A stretch of DNA of 57,074 nt from Micrococcales bacterium (GCA_016719135.1 JADKAV010000023.1:1-57074); one strand, 5' to 3'; shown: positions 35,676 through 44,271, numbered from the stretch's first letter. The notes: generated by a model from the letters alone, not told the origin. Program-made: numbers and translations.

Positions 35676-36305
35676 ATGACAGGGATACCGGCGGAGGCCT
35701 TCGAGTTCTATGAGCACCTCGATGTGGACAACTCACGGGAGTTCTGGATAGAGCACAAGTCCGAGTACGAGCAGTATGTGCGCGATCCTTTGCACGAACT
35801 CGCGCAGTCACTGGAACCGGACTTCGGCCCGGCGAAGCTGTACCGGCCGTACCGCGACATGCGGTTCAGTCGTGACAAGACGCCCTACAAGGACCACCAG
35901 GGTTGTTTCTTCGCAGCTGACAACGGTCTCGGGTGGTACCTGCAGGTCTCCGTGCACGGGTTGATGGTCGCCGGCGGGTGGTATTCGTCGAGTGGACCGC
36001 AGGTCAAACGTTTCCGCGAGCACATCACCGAAGCTGGGGCCGGCGATATCCGCGCTGCTTTGAAGGGGCTGCCGAAGGCGGGCTTCACCATCGATGGGGA
36101 ACAGCTGAAGTCCCGCCCGCGCGGAATCGACGCTGATCACCCGGATCTCGATCTGTTGCGTCATCGCACGCTGCACGCGACGAAGACCTGGGAGCCAGAA
36201 GCCTGGATGGGGACCAAGCGGCTGCGAACCACGGTGCACAAGTCGCTGGACAAGCTGCGTCCCATGGTGGTCACGTTGGCGCAGATCGTCGGTCCGCCGG
36301 AATAA
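35676..36305 (+). CDS. DUF2461 (TIGR02453) family protein
   Basis: 209 residues. FEFYEHLDVDNSREFWIEHK opens the domain, LYRPYRDMRFSRDKTPYKDH is the central family motif, and GWYLQVSVHGLMVAGGWYSS follows. PLKARP-like LKSRPRGIDADHPDLDLLRH is the late signature. The family is soluble and widespread in bacteria and fungi without assigned function. The start is ATG 35676. It is followed after 7 bases by the DUF5522 gene on the same strand. The region before it (35545-35675) has no gene. Confidence 0.85.
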   Translation: MTGIPAEAFEFYEHLDVDNSREFWIEHKSEYEQYVRDPLHELAQSLEPDFGPAKLYRPYRDMRFSRDKTPYKDHQGCFFAADNGLGWYLQVSVHGLMVAGGWYSSSGPQVKRFREHITEAGAGDIRAALKGLPKAGFTIDGEQLKSRPRGIDADHPDLDLLRHRTLHATKTWEPEAWMGTKRLRTTVHKSLDKLRPMVVTLAQIVGPPE

Positions 36306-36312
36306 TGGATGT

Positions 36313-36537
36313 GTGACCCGCGCTGCTTGGACGACGCCACATCCGGATCGGTTGGCGTTCGACCACCCGCGACGGGCTGAAATCCTCGCGGCGCATGCCA
36401 GGGCCGTGGAGGCTGGAGACGCCGGATACTCCGATCCCGACACGGGACTGTTCGTGCTGACCGCGGCGTTTCATGTCAAGCGCGGGACGTGCTGCGGCAA
36501 CGGATGCCGACACTGCCCGTACATCTTGGAGGATTGA
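36313..36537 (+). CDS. DUF5522 family small Cys-rich protein
   Basis: 74 residues from GTG 36313. The C-terminus HVKRGTCCGNGCRHCPYILE has four Cys in a CCxxxCxxC pattern, the diagnostic DUF5522 tail, which looks like a metal or Fe-S site. The N-terminal part (TPHPDRLAFDHPRRAEILAA) and GDAGYSDPDTGLFVLTAAFH match the rest of the family. The function is unknown. The stop overlaps the ATG of the next gene (TGATG). Confidence 0.82.
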   Translation: MTRAAWTTPHPDRLAFDHPRRAEILAAHARAVEAGDAGYSDPDTGLFVLTAAFHVKRGTCCGNGCRHCPYILED

Positions 36538-36899
36538 TGGCCACCCACCGCCAGTTGCTCAAGACCCTGGGCGCATGGTCCGCAGGGTCCATGATCGCGG
36601 GAGGTGCGCTGTGGTCCGCCGGTCGAACCCCGGCGGTGCGCAGCTTCGGTCGACAGACGGCCGCGTGGGGCGCCGTCGATGCGGCCATCGCGGCATTCGG
36701 CCTCAGCCGACCGGCTCCTGATACCGACCGGCTGCGCAAGGTCCTGCTGGTGAACTGCCTGGCTGACGTCGGCTACATCGGTCTGGGGTTGTGGGCGTGG
36801 CGCTCGGAACGGTTCCGCGCCGATGGGGCGGCGGTCGTGGTGCAAGGGGCTTTCCTGCTCGCGCTCGACAGCCACTTCGCGTATCACCTGACGGACTAG
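36537..36899 (+). CDS. DUF6992-like small membrane protein
   Basis: 120 residues from ATG 36537, overlapping the preceding stop. Hydrophobic stretches include WSAGSMIAGGALWSAG, QTAAWGAVDAAIAAFG, LVNCLADVGYIGLGLWAW and VVVQGAFLLALDSHFAYHL. The WG-x-D and LxxN-xxDxxYIxxG patterns resemble DUF6992 membrane proteins found in several phyla; the function is not known. It looks like the last gene of a three-gene transcript with the DUF2461 and DUF5522 genes. A stem with CGTTGGACA arms follows it. Confidence 0.6.
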   Translation: MATHRQLLKTLGAWSAGSMIAGGALWSAGRTPAVRSFGRQTAAWGAVDAAIAAFGLSRPAPDTDRLRKVLLVNCLADVGYIGLGLWAWRSERFRADGAAVVVQGAFLLALDSHFAYHLTD

Positions 36900-36940
36900 G
36901 GCTGGCGCTGCTGGTGCGCCACAGCGACGATTCGCGCATC

Positions 36941-36992
36941 CGTTGGACAAGCGCGGGCGGTGGTTCTCCAGCCTCTGCGCCGATGTCCAACG
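36941..36992. repeat. single inverted element with CGTTGGACA arms
   Basis: CGTTGGACA at 36941-36949 and TGTCCAACG at 36984-36992 are a perfect 9-base inverted pair with a 34-base GC-rich loop, in the gap before amrS. The arms share the GTTGG core that recurs in Repeat D (GTTGGAG, GTCCAACG). It could serve as a terminator for the gene ending at 36899, since it lacks a T run but forms a strong stem, or be a single copy of the same repeat class. Confidence 0.5.
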
Positions 36993-37080
36993 CCTGATGT
37001 CGGTTTTCCGGGGGTGAGGAGGCGGGGGCCCGGTGCGTCGCGGCCTTGACATCGGCGGACAGTGGTGGTGCGCTCGAGGT

Positions 37081-38184
37081 ATGGGGGCGCGGATACGTGA
37101 CAGCGCTTCGTTCGGGGAGGTCGCCGAGACGAAGTACTGGCACCTGCTCGACGACGGGCGGGTCCAGTGCGACATCTGTCCGCGGGCATGCCGACTGCAC
37201 GAGGGTCAGCGCGGGCTGTGTTTCGTGCGGGCCCGCGACGGCGACGAGATCGTGTCCACGACCTACGGACGCTCCAGCGGGTACTGCATCGATCCGATCG
37301 AAAAGAAGCCGCTCAACCACTTCCTCCCGGGGACGCCGGTGTTGTCGTTCGGCACCGCCGGATGCAACCTCACCTGCAAGTTCTGCCAGAACTGGGACAT
37401 CTCCAAGTCCCGTGACATCGACACGTTGGCGGACTCGGCCAGCCCTGCGGCCATCGCCGATGCGGCGCGCCGACTGGGATGCGCCAGCGTCGCCTTCACC
37501 TACAACGATCCGGTCGTCTTCCTGGAGTATGCGGTCGACACCGCGCTGGCCTGCCGCGAGGCGGGGATCAAGACGGTCGGGGTGACGGCCGGATACATCG
37601 AGCCAGGTCCTCGGGCGGAGATGTTCAATGCGATGGATGCGGTCAACATCGACCTCAAAGGTTTCACGCACGACTACTACCGCAAGGTGTGTGGTGGCGA
37701 CCTGGATGCTGTGCTGGAGACCATCGAGTGGGCGGTCAAGGAGTCGTCGGTGTGGGTGGAACTGACGACCTTGGTCGTCCCGGGTCACAACGACTCGGAT
37801 GAGGAACTGTCGCGGATGGCGGCGTGGGTGGTCGAGCACGTGGGGACCGACGTACCGATGCACTTCAGCGCGTTCCACCCGGACTGGAAGATGACCGACG
37901 TCGCCCCGACCCCGCCGGCGACGCTGCGTCGAGCCCGCCGGATCGCGCTCGAGCACGGCGTTCATTTCGCCTACACCGGCAACGTGCATGACCCGGATGG
38001 GGACACGACGTTCTGCCCCAACTGCCACCGCCGGGTCGTCGAACGCGACTGGTACGAGATCCTCGCCTACGACCTTGACGCGCAGGGTGCCTGTTCGCAC
38101 TGCGGGACGCAGATTCCGGGTGTCTTTGCCGCCAGCGCGGGCACCTGGGGACGACGCCGGCTGCCGGTCACGCTTCACAGTTAG
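37081..38184 (+). CDS. amrS: AmmeMemoRadiSam system radical SAM enzyme
   Basis: About 367 residues from ATG 37081. An N-terminal cysteine patch CDICPRACRLHEGQRGLCFV is followed by the radical SAM cluster motif CNLTCKFCQN (CxxxCxxC) and the barrel (SVAFTYNDPVVFLEYAVDT, AVNIDLKGFTHDYYRKVCGG, HFSAFHPDWKM). A C-terminal zinc-ribbon-like part has FCPNCHRR and CSHCGTQIPG. This is the PFL-activase-like enzyme of the AmmeMemoRadiSam trio; its reaction is not established. A GTG further upstream at 37033 is in frame, but the family begins close to 37081. Followed by an acyl-CoA ligase-like gene, amrB and amrA, forming a tight operon. Confidence 0.9.
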   Translation: MGARIRDSASFGEVAETKYWHLLDDGRVQCDICPRACRLHEGQRGLCFVRARDGDEIVSTTYGRSSGYCIDPIEKKPLNHFLPGTPVLSFGTAGCNLTCKFCQNWDISKSRDIDTLADSASPAAIADAARRLGCASVAFTYNDPVVFLEYAVDTALACREAGIKTVGVTAGYIEPGPRAEMFNAMDAVNIDLKGFTHDYYRKVCGGDLDAVLETIEWAVKESSVWVELTTLVVPGHNDSDEELSRMAAWVVEHVGTDVPMHFSAFHPDWKMTDVAPTPPATLRRARRIALEHGVHFAYTGNVHDPDGDTTFCPNCHRRVVERDWYEILAYDLDAQGACSHCGTQIPGVFAASAGTWGRRRLPVTLHS

Positions 38185-38193
38185 CCTTAGGCC

Positions 38194-39522
38194 ATGTTCG
38201 TGCTGGCGGCTGATGACTACCGGCGGATGACCGCCGCGGCAGCCGCTGGTCTGCTCGCCCGTGGTCTGCGCAGGGGCGACCGGGTCGCGGTGGTGACCCC
38301 CGAGCACCGCTTTCCGGCCGACGATGCCGCGCTCCTCCAGGCCCAGGTCATCGCAGTCGTCGCCGCCGCACTGCGGTCTGGCCTCGTGCCGGTCCCCATC
38401 AATCCACTGCTGACCGAAGCGGAACGTGCGCACATCATCGAGGACAGCGGTGCCGCGGCAGTACTGGAAAGCGCCGACGATCTGGTCTCCCTGACCCGTT
38501 TTGAGGGGGAGGCCAACGACCTGGCGCGCTGGCCGATCGGACGACCGATGCACTACACCTCCGGCACGACCGGTCGGCCCAAGGGGGTCTACACGCAAGG
38601 GATCGGCGAGGCCGCGTCGGAAGCGTTATGGCGCGACGAACTCGATCAATGGCAGTTCACCGCCGCCGACACCACGCTCGTGCACGGCCCGCTGTGTCAC
38701 GCCGCACCACTGCGCTACGCGATGCTCGTCCTGGAGGCCGGCGGCCGTGCGGTCCTGCCCGGCGAGTTCGATGCGCCCGCCATCGCGCAGGCGCTGATCG
38801 ATCACCGTCCCACCCACGCCTTCCTCGTGCCGAGTCATCTGCAGCGGCTGTTCGATCTGGACCTTCCGCCGAGCCCCTACCGGCTGATCACACACGCCGG
38901 GGCGGCGTGCCCACCGGCGCTCAAGCGGCGGCTGCACGAATGGGCCGGCGTGGACGCGGTGTGGGAGTTCTACGGGTCCACCGAGGGTCAGTTCACTGTG
39001 TGTTCGGCCGCCGACTGGGAGCAGCGCCCAGGGACGGTGGGTAGGGCGCGCGCAGGACGCCGCCTCGAAGTTCGCGACGGCGTGATCTGGTGTCACACCC
39101 CCGAGTTCGCGCGTTTCAGCTATTGGAACGACGATGCCAAGACGGCTGCAGCGTGGGACGGCGACGCCTTCAGCGTGGGTGACCTTGGACGCCTCGACGA
39201 CGGCTTCCTGTACCTGGAGGGCCGACGCGAGGACCTCATCATCAGTGGTGGTGTGAACGTGTATCCCGCTGAGGTGGAAGGCGTTTTGGCGGAGTGCCCC
39301 GGCGTGCTCGAGGTTGCGGTCTTCGGGCGCGACGACGACCTGTGGGGCCAACGGGTGTGCCTCGCGTACAGCGGAACGGCCACCAGCCAGGACGTCGCGG
39401 CGTGGGCCCTCGAGCGGCTGGCCGCGTACAAACGACCCAAGGAGATCCAGCGCCTCGACGCCCTGCCGCACAACGCCTCCGGCAAGGTGCAACGGCTGGT
39501 GCTGGCGGGAGGGGGCACGTGA
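38194..39522 (+). CDS. AMP-forming acyl-CoA ligase-like enzyme inside the amr operon
   Basis: 442 residues, somewhat shorter than the usual 500-550. MHYTSGTTGRPKGVYT is the AMP-binding loop. EFYGSTEGQFT is the second core motif. VGDLGRLDDGFLYLEGRRED carries the ribose-binding Asp. LPHNASGKVQR has the catalytic Lys near the end. All key positions of the ANL superfamily are present; what is lacking is part of the N-terminal domain (the protein starts MFVLAADDYRRM at the first helix). It should adenylate a carboxylic acid and join it to CoA or another thiol. It lies 9 bases after amrS, and its TGA overlaps the amrB ATG. Confidence 0.88.
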   Translation: MFVLAADDYRRMTAAAAAGLLARGLRRGDRVAVVTPEHRFPADDAALLQAQVIAVVAAALRSGLVPVPINPLLTEAERAHIIEDSGAAAVLESADDLVSLTRFEGEANDLARWPIGRPMHYTSGTTGRPKGVYTQGIGEAASEALWRDELDQWQFTAADTTLVHGPLCHAAPLRYAMLVLEAGGRAVLPGEFDAPAIAQALIDHRPTHAFLVPSHLQRLFDLDLPPSPYRLITHAGAACPPALKRRLHEWAGVDAVWEFYGSTEGQFTVCSAADWEQRPGTVGRARAGRRLEVRDGVIWCHTPEFARFSYWNDDAKTAAAWDGDAFSVGDLGRLDDGFLYLEGRREDLIISGGVNVYPAEVEGVLAECPGVLEVAVFGRDDDLWGQRVCLAYSGTATSQDVAAWALERLAAYKRPKEIQRLDALPHNASGKVQRLVLAGGGT

Positions 39523-40286
39523 TGGACGTCCGAGAACCCGCGGTCGCCGGCAGGTTCTACACCGGCGATGCGCGCACTTTGGCCCACGAGGTCCAAGGGT
39601 GGCTCGCGGCCGCCCCCGGGGGGACCGAGCAGTCGGCCGGGATCATCGTTCCGCACGCGGGCCACATCTATTCGGGCCCCGTGGCAGCCTTCGCCTATCG
39701 GAGGGTGCATCGCACCCAGCGCGTGGTGCTCGCCGGGCCGGCGCACTTCGTTGCGGTGGCTGGGATCGCGGCCCCGGCAGCATCTGTGTGGCGAACCCCT
39801 CTGGGGGATGTGGCCATCGATCAGACGACGATCCGCGACCTGCCCGTCACCGTCGACGACTACCCGCACGCACCCGAGCACAGTTTGGAGGTGCAACTGC
39901 CATTCCTGCAGGAGCAACTCGAGCCGGGATGGCAGCTGCTGCCGTTGCTGGTCGGTCGGACCGATCCTCTCGACGTCGCCGATGTGCTTGAGCCGTTCCT
40001 TGCCGATCCAGACAGCCTGGTGGTCCTTTCCACCGATCTGTCCCACTACCTGCGGTATGCGCAGGCGTGTGAACGCGACGCGGCCACTGCTCACCGGATC
40101 GTCGCTCGCGATTGGCAGGGGATTGCCGACGAGGATGCCTGTGGTGCGTATCCGCTGCGGGGTCTGCTGGTCGCGGCCGAGCGGTTGGACCTGCCGGTCG
40201 AGCTATTGGATCTGCGCAATTCCGGCGACACTGCGGGCCCCCATGACCGCGTGGTCGGCTATGGCGCCTTCACCGTGGGACTGTGA
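39522..40286 (+). CDS. amrB: AmmeMemoRadiSam system protein B (MEMO family)
   Basis: 254 residues. REPAVAGRFYTGDARTLAHE is the invariant MEMO opening, IIVPHAGHIYSGPVAAFAYR carries the first conserved His pair, HSLEVQLPFLQ another, and VVLSTDLSHYLRYAQA the last. These map to the metal-site residues of MEMO1, whose fold is that of LigB-type extradiol dioxygenases. The chemistry is not settled. The ATG at 39522 overlaps the upstream TGA, and the stop overlaps the amrA ATG, so it is translationally coupled with both. Confidence 0.93.
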   Translation: MDVREPAVAGRFYTGDARTLAHEVQGWLAAAPGGTEQSAGIIVPHAGHIYSGPVAAFAYRRVHRTQRVVLAGPAHFVAVAGIAAPAASVWRTPLGDVAIDQTTIRDLPVTVDDYPHAPEHSLEVQLPFLQEQLEPGWQLLPLLVGRTDPLDVADVLEPFLADPDSLVVLSTDLSHYLRYAQACERDAATAHRIVARDWQGIADEDACGAYPLRGLLVAAERLDLPVELLDLRNSGDTAGPHDRVVGYGAFTVGL

Positions 40287-40831
40287 TGTTCACCGCCAGC
40301 CAGCAGGAGCAGATGCTCGACATCGCCGAAGCGGCGATCGTGCGTGGGTTGACCGCTGGCGGCCGGGTCGCGGTCGAGGGCCTTCCCGACTACCTGCAGG
40401 AGTTGGGGTGTGCGTTCGTCACCCTGCGCCGCGACGGGAACCTGTTGGGCTGCATCGGTGCGCTTGAGCCGTATCAGCCGCTCGGCCAGGACATCGCCGA
40501 CCACGCCTATGCCGCGGCGTTCGAAGACCCGCGCTTCGAGCCGTTACAGGAATTGCGAGGCGTCCACATCGAGGTCTCCGTGCTCGGGCCGCTCGTCGAG
40601 TTCCCGGCGACCTCCTACGACGACGTGGTCGCTCGGCTGCCGCGGGAAGGCGCTGTCGTCTCGGCGCAAGGGCGCCGGGGCACCTTCTTGCCCACAGTCT
40701 GGGAGCAACTGCCGACCAGTGAGTCGTTCGTTGCGGGGTTGTGGCGCAAGGCGGGCCTGAGGCCCGGCACCTGGCCCGCGACGGTCTGGACCTACTCGGT
40801 GGACGAATTCGGCCGCGACGCCAAGTCGTAG
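40286..40831 (+). CDS. amrA: AmmeMemoRadiSam system protein A (AMMECR1 family)
   Basis: 181 residues. GCAFVTLRRDGNLLGCIGAL is the AMMECR1 signature region with the conserved LRGCIG-like LLGCIG. The C-terminal part has GRRGTFLPTVWEQLPTSESF, also conserved (GxxGTFLPQVW). It is a compact soluble domain of unknown biochemical role. The ATG at 40286 overlaps the amrB stop; GTG 40283 is possible. Its last 40 bases are shared, antisense, with the convergent SDR gene. Confidence 0.93.
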   Translation: MFTASQQEQMLDIAEAAIVRGLTAGGRVAVEGLPDYLQELGCAFVTLRRDGNLLGCIGALEPYQPLGQDIADHAYAAAFEDPRFEPLQELRGVHIEVSVLGPLVEFPATSYDDVVARLPREGAVVSAQGRRGTFLPTVWEQLPTSESFVAGLWRKAGLRPGTWPATVWTYSVDEFGRDAKS

Positions 40832-41733
40832 TGGACGCCGGTCAATTCCTCGGAGAGTTCCCACAGTCCAGCAGCCGTGGCCTGGTCTTTGGCCGCCGCA
40901 GTGCGTCCCACTCGTTTGGGTGCGCCCCGGGTTTCGAAGAAATCCTTCGGCCCGTAGTACTCGCCGCTACGCACGTCGGGCATGGTGGCGGCGTACAACT
41001 GTGGCCGGGCCCCGGATTCCGCCGATTGGCCCATGACCGCGTTCATCAGCCGAGTCATCTGCTTGCCGACCGGGTTGTGTGCCATCGACGGACCGGCGAA
41101 CTGCAGGTTGGTGGATGAGAAGCCCGGGTGCGCCGCGACGCTCTTCAGGGTCCAACCGGCCTGTTGCGCGCGCCGGTCGAGTTCGGCGGTGAACAGCAGA
41201 TTCGCCAGCTTGCTCTGCCCGTAGGCGGGCCAGCTGGAGTACTTGCGGTGTTCGTAGTTGAGGTCGTCCAGATCCATCTTGCCCATCTTGTGAGCAGCAC
41301 TCGACACGTTTACGACCCGTGAATCCGCATTGGGACCGGCCACCGGCATCTTGGGCAGAAGCAGCCCGGTGAGTGCGAAGTGCCCGAGATGGTTGGTTCC
41401 GATCTGGGTCTCGAAACCGTCGACGGTGCGTCCCAGCGGAGGCGCCATGATCCCGGCGTTGTTGATCAGCACGTCAAGGGTGTCCACGGGGAGGTTCTCA
41501 GCGGCTTTGTGCACACTCTCGAGATCCGCGAGGTCGACGAGCAGCGACTCAGTGTGCCGCGGTATCTGATTCTGCGCATCTGACAGTCGCTGCGCTGACC
41601 GTCCGGCCAGAATCACCTGGCCGCCAGCTGCCGCCAGCGCCTTGGCACTCTCCAGGCCGAGGCCCGACGTCGCTCCGGTCACGAGGTATGTACGTCCCGA
41701 CAGATCGGGAATGTCAGTTATGTTCCAGCCCAT
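40792..41733 (-). CDS. short-chain dehydrogenase/reductase
   Basis: About 313 residues from ATG 41733 (MGWNITDIPDLSGRTYLVTG). The NAD(P) loop is TGATSGLGLE, NNAGIMAPP follows near residue 85, the active-site Ser is in VVNVSSAAH and the Tyr/Lys pair is in PAYGQSKLAN. The length and late motifs (HPGFSSTNLQF) match the retinol dehydrogenase/protochlorophyllide reductase-like SDRs that reduce or oxidise hydrophobic carbonyls. An earlier start at 41787 is possible but adds residues unlike the family. It overlaps amrA by 40 bases tail to tail. Confidence 0.9.
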   Translation of the reverse strand: MGWNITDIPDLSGRTYLVTGATSGLGLESAKALAAAGGQVILAGRSAQRLSDAQNQIPRHTESLLVDLADLESVHKAAENLPVDTLDVLINNAGIMAPPLGRTVDGFETQIGTNHLGHFALTGLLLPKMPVAGPNADSRVVNVSSAAHKMGKMDLDDLNYEHRKYSSWPAYGQSKLANLLFTAELDRRAQQAGWTLKSVAAHPGFSSTNLQFAGPSMAHNPVGKQMTRLMNAVMGQSAESGARPQLYAATMPDVRSGEYYGPKDFFETRGAPKRVGRTAAAKDQATAAGLWELSEELTGVHYDLASRPNSSTE

Positions 41734-41909
41734 TGCTCCACCGTACGGGCGTCTGAAGGAATCGCACGCCGGGATGGGGGCGGCCACGGAGAGTATCTGA
41801 ACCTGTGCGCATCTATCCAGCCACGCGATCCGAGCCGAGCGGCTCTGGCCCGGGCTCGGTCCGCAGTCTGGGTCTGTACGCCGACGGTCGGCTTACGAAA
41901 GACTGGGGT

Positions 41910-42473
41910 GTGCGAAAACTGACATTTGGCATGAACGTAAGTCTTGACGGCTACGTCGCCGCGCCCGGCGACGACCTCGGTTGGGGCGTGCCGAGCGACG
42001 AGTTGTTCCAGTGGTGGTCCGACCGGGTGGGGTCCACTGGTCTAGCGCTGTACGGGCGCAGATTGTGGGAAACGATGAGCTCCCATTGGCCGACCGCCGA
42101 CCAGCAGCCTGGCGTCACCCCGGCACACATCGAGTTTTCCCGCCGCTGGCGGGACATGCCGAAGGTGGTGTTCTCCTCGACTCTCAGCGCGGTTGACTGG
42201 AACGCCCGCCTGGTCACCGGTGATGCTGCCACGGAGATCACTCGGCTCAAGGCTGAGGATGGCGGTTTCATGGACGTCGGCGGTCCCACCCTTGCCGCGA
42301 CGGCCATGCGGGCCGGGCTGATCGACGAGTACGTGTTGGTCACTCATCCCGTCCTGGTGGGTGGAGGCAGGCCGTACTTCGCGGCCCTGGACAACTGGGT
42401 GAACCTGAACTTGGTGGAGACCCGGGCGTTTCCCCACGGCGTGCTCCTGACCAGGTATGAGACCAGGCGCTGA
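41910..42473 (+). CDS. dihydrofolate reductase-like (RibD C-terminal domain) protein
   Basis: 187 residues from GTG 41910. RKLTFGMNVSLDGYVAAPGD is the typical opening, with SLDGY; LALYGRRLWETMSSHWP and VVFSSTLSAVDW follow, and FMDVGGPTLAATAMRAGLID is the NADPH-binding signature (GGPxLxxxLxxxGLVDE). Stand-alone RibD_C proteins are common in actinobacteria and are annotated as dihydrofolate reductase family, though their substrates are mostly unknown. The longer frame from 41805 has an atypical N-terminus, so the GTG is preferred. Divergent from the SDR gene. Confidence 0.82.
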   Translation: MRKLTFGMNVSLDGYVAAPGDDLGWGVPSDELFQWWSDRVGSTGLALYGRRLWETMSSHWPTADQQPGVTPAHIEFSRRWRDMPKVVFSSTLSAVDWNARLVTGDAATEITRLKAEDGGFMDVGGPTLAATAMRAGLIDEYVLVTHPVLVGGGRPYFAALDNWVNLNLVETRAFPHGVLLTRYETRR

Positions 42474-42962
42474 GTCGCGATCCGGTTTAGGCGTGAGCTG
42501 GGGCCACTGTCAAGCCCCTTGGCCGTGATTGCCTCGAGGTTCGATGGTGGTCTCATGGTCTACCTGGACCTCGTTGGGTTGGTGTGCATGCTGACGGTGG
42601 GTCGGCTCGATCCCGCAGGTTTTGTCAGAGGCCCGGTTTACGGTGTGAATCAGTGATCGGGGAAATGTGATAGGTCCCGTTTACGGTACGAATCAGTAGC
42701 TCGGGGAAGATGTCACACCCTGGGTTTATGGTTCGAAACAGGTAGTCCGGGGAAGATGTCGGACCCTGGGTTTATGGTTCGAAACAGGTAGTCCGGGGAA
42801 GATGTCGGACCCTGGGTTTATGGTTCGAACAGGTAGCTCGGGGAAGATGTCACACCCTGGGTTTACGGTTCGAAACAGGTAGTTGGTAGTTGGTTTTCGT
42901 CAGCTCGTGGAGCGACGTCGCGGTAGGGCACCGGCCCTTCCGATACGACATTCAATGTTCTT
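42474..42962. other. intergenic region; gene-free, includes the tandem array below
   Basis: Nothing recognisable is seen between 42474 and 42634, nor between 42886 and 42962 apart from a GTTGGTAGTTGG stretch continuing the array's last unit. The remainder is Repeat C. No tRNA or ORF with a plausible product was found. It separates the RibD-like gene from the DUF222/HNH gene. Confidence 0.5.
42635..42885 (+). repeat. Repeat C: 44-46-bp tandem array, six units
   Basis: Units start with GGTTTA or CGTTTA at 42635, 42679, 42723, 42769, 42815 and 42860, so five full copies and part of a sixth. The core is GTTTATGGTTCGAAACAG followed by GTAGTCCGGGGAAGATGTCG. The third and fourth copies are nearly identical and carry a GTCCG/CGGAC stem. 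The first two are more diverged (GGTGTGAATCAG, GGTACGAATCAG). TTCGAA in each later unit is a palindrome. There is no variable spacer between units, so it is not CRISPR. The array points at the downstream DUF222/HNH gene and could be an operator array or an iteron-like recognition site for that element. Confidence 0.8.
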
Positions 42963-44223
42963 GTGTCGATCGGGGTGTCCCTATGGCCGTTACTGCTACT
43001 GCTGCGTCTTCTTCTGTTCTTTGATGTGTCGCGGGCGGCGCACCGCCGGGCCCGGATCCGGGCCTCCCTACCCACTGCCGCCCCGGCCGGGTTCGACCAG
43101 ATCAACGACGATATCGATGCGCTGCCCGACCCCGAGCTGCTGTGTGCGGAGGAACGCGCCGCCGCCATGGCACACACCGCGAAGTTGCGGAACCGCATCG
43201 AGGCCTACCTGACCGGTCTGGCCGGCGCCGCCGATACGGCCGGGGATTCCCGGGTCCTGGGCGCAGGCACCACCGGGTCCCTGGTCGCGATCGCCACCGG
43301 ATCCCCGGTAGCGGTCGGGTCGGGGATGGTGAACACCGCCAACGCCCTGCACGACCTGCCGGTCGTGAAGGACGCCTGGGCTGCGAGGGCAGTATTTCGG
43401 GGTTGCATGTGTATCAGATCCTGGCCCACGCCCCGGCCATCGATGACTTCACCACCAAACAGGCCGCGATCGTCGGCCTGGCGAAGTTGACCGACGCCTC
43501 GGAGGTGCGCCGGGTGTTGCAGGTCGCCGCTGAGGCCGACAACCCGACCCACCTGGATTTGAGCCTGGATCAGCAACGCGCCAAACGGTCCCTGCGGCTG
43601 TCTGCCCGCGCGAATGGGATGTGGGCGATCACCGGGATGCTCGACGAGGTCGACGGGGCGATCCTGGCCGAAACCCTGGCATCGTTCACCCGCCCCCCGG
43701 ACACCCACGACACCACCACCCCGGCCCAACGCCGCGCCGATGCCCTGACCGACATATCCAAAGCCGCGGCGGCCAACACCCACCCCGGCGGGGTGTCCGC
43801 AGTGTCCATCCTCGTGGACCTGGAGAACCTGCCCACCAGTGACAACGCCACCCTGGTCGACGGCACCCCCTCGGTGCCGGATCGTTCGATCTGTTGTCGT
43901 GCGCGGCGGTATGCACGGTGATCTTCGGGATCAAACGCAAAGGCACCTTCATCCCCCTAGCCCTCGGACGAAAACGACGCCGGGCATCCGCGGCCCAATG
44001 GGCCGCGCTGATCGCCCGCGACCGCGGCTGCATCCGCTGCGGACGGACCCCGCGGCACTGCCACGCCCACCACATCATCCACTGGAAAGACGGCAGAACC
44101 GACCTGTCAAACCTCGCCCTCCTCTGTTCGAGATGTCATAACGACCTACACCACGGCCGGTACACCATCACCATGGACACCCACACCATCCCCGTCATCA
44201 CCCACACCAGAGGACCCCCATAG
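42963..44223 (+). pseudogene. DUF222/HNH endonuclease (13E12-type repeat family), frameshifted
   Basis: DUF222 begins around FDQINDDIDALPDPELLCAE and continues to LHDLPVVKDAWAA. At about 43390 the sense moves frame to ISGLHVYQILAHAPAID and runs, through LRLSARANGMWAITGMLDE and AQRRADALTDI, to about 43890. After a second shift the C-terminus has CIRCGRTPRHCHAHHIIHWK and LSNLALLCSRCHNDLHHG, an HNH motif with two CxxC pairs. Restored, the protein is about 400 residues, as in the mycobacterial REP13E12 proteins. The GTG at 42963 is the first credible start, but its leucine-rich start looks odd. Such genes are numerous and mobile in actinobacteria. Confidence 0.85.
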
Positions 44224-44271
44224 GAATGCGGGCCGCCAGGCCCAGATGATCGAACGGTCGGAACAGGTCTG

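Noticed and set aside
36703..38598. A 631-residue minus-strand frame across amrS
   Set aside because: It is antisense to a clear radical SAM gene and has composition typical of a third-position shadow.
42635..42885. CRISPR array
   Set aside because: The units are contiguous and nearly identical, with no variable spacers, and no cas genes are near.
42883..43212. Alternative N-terminus of the DUF222/HNH gene in another frame
   Set aside because: It is Cys- and aromatic-rich in a way unlike DUF222 and loses the family sense; the 42963 frame carries the DUF222 residues.
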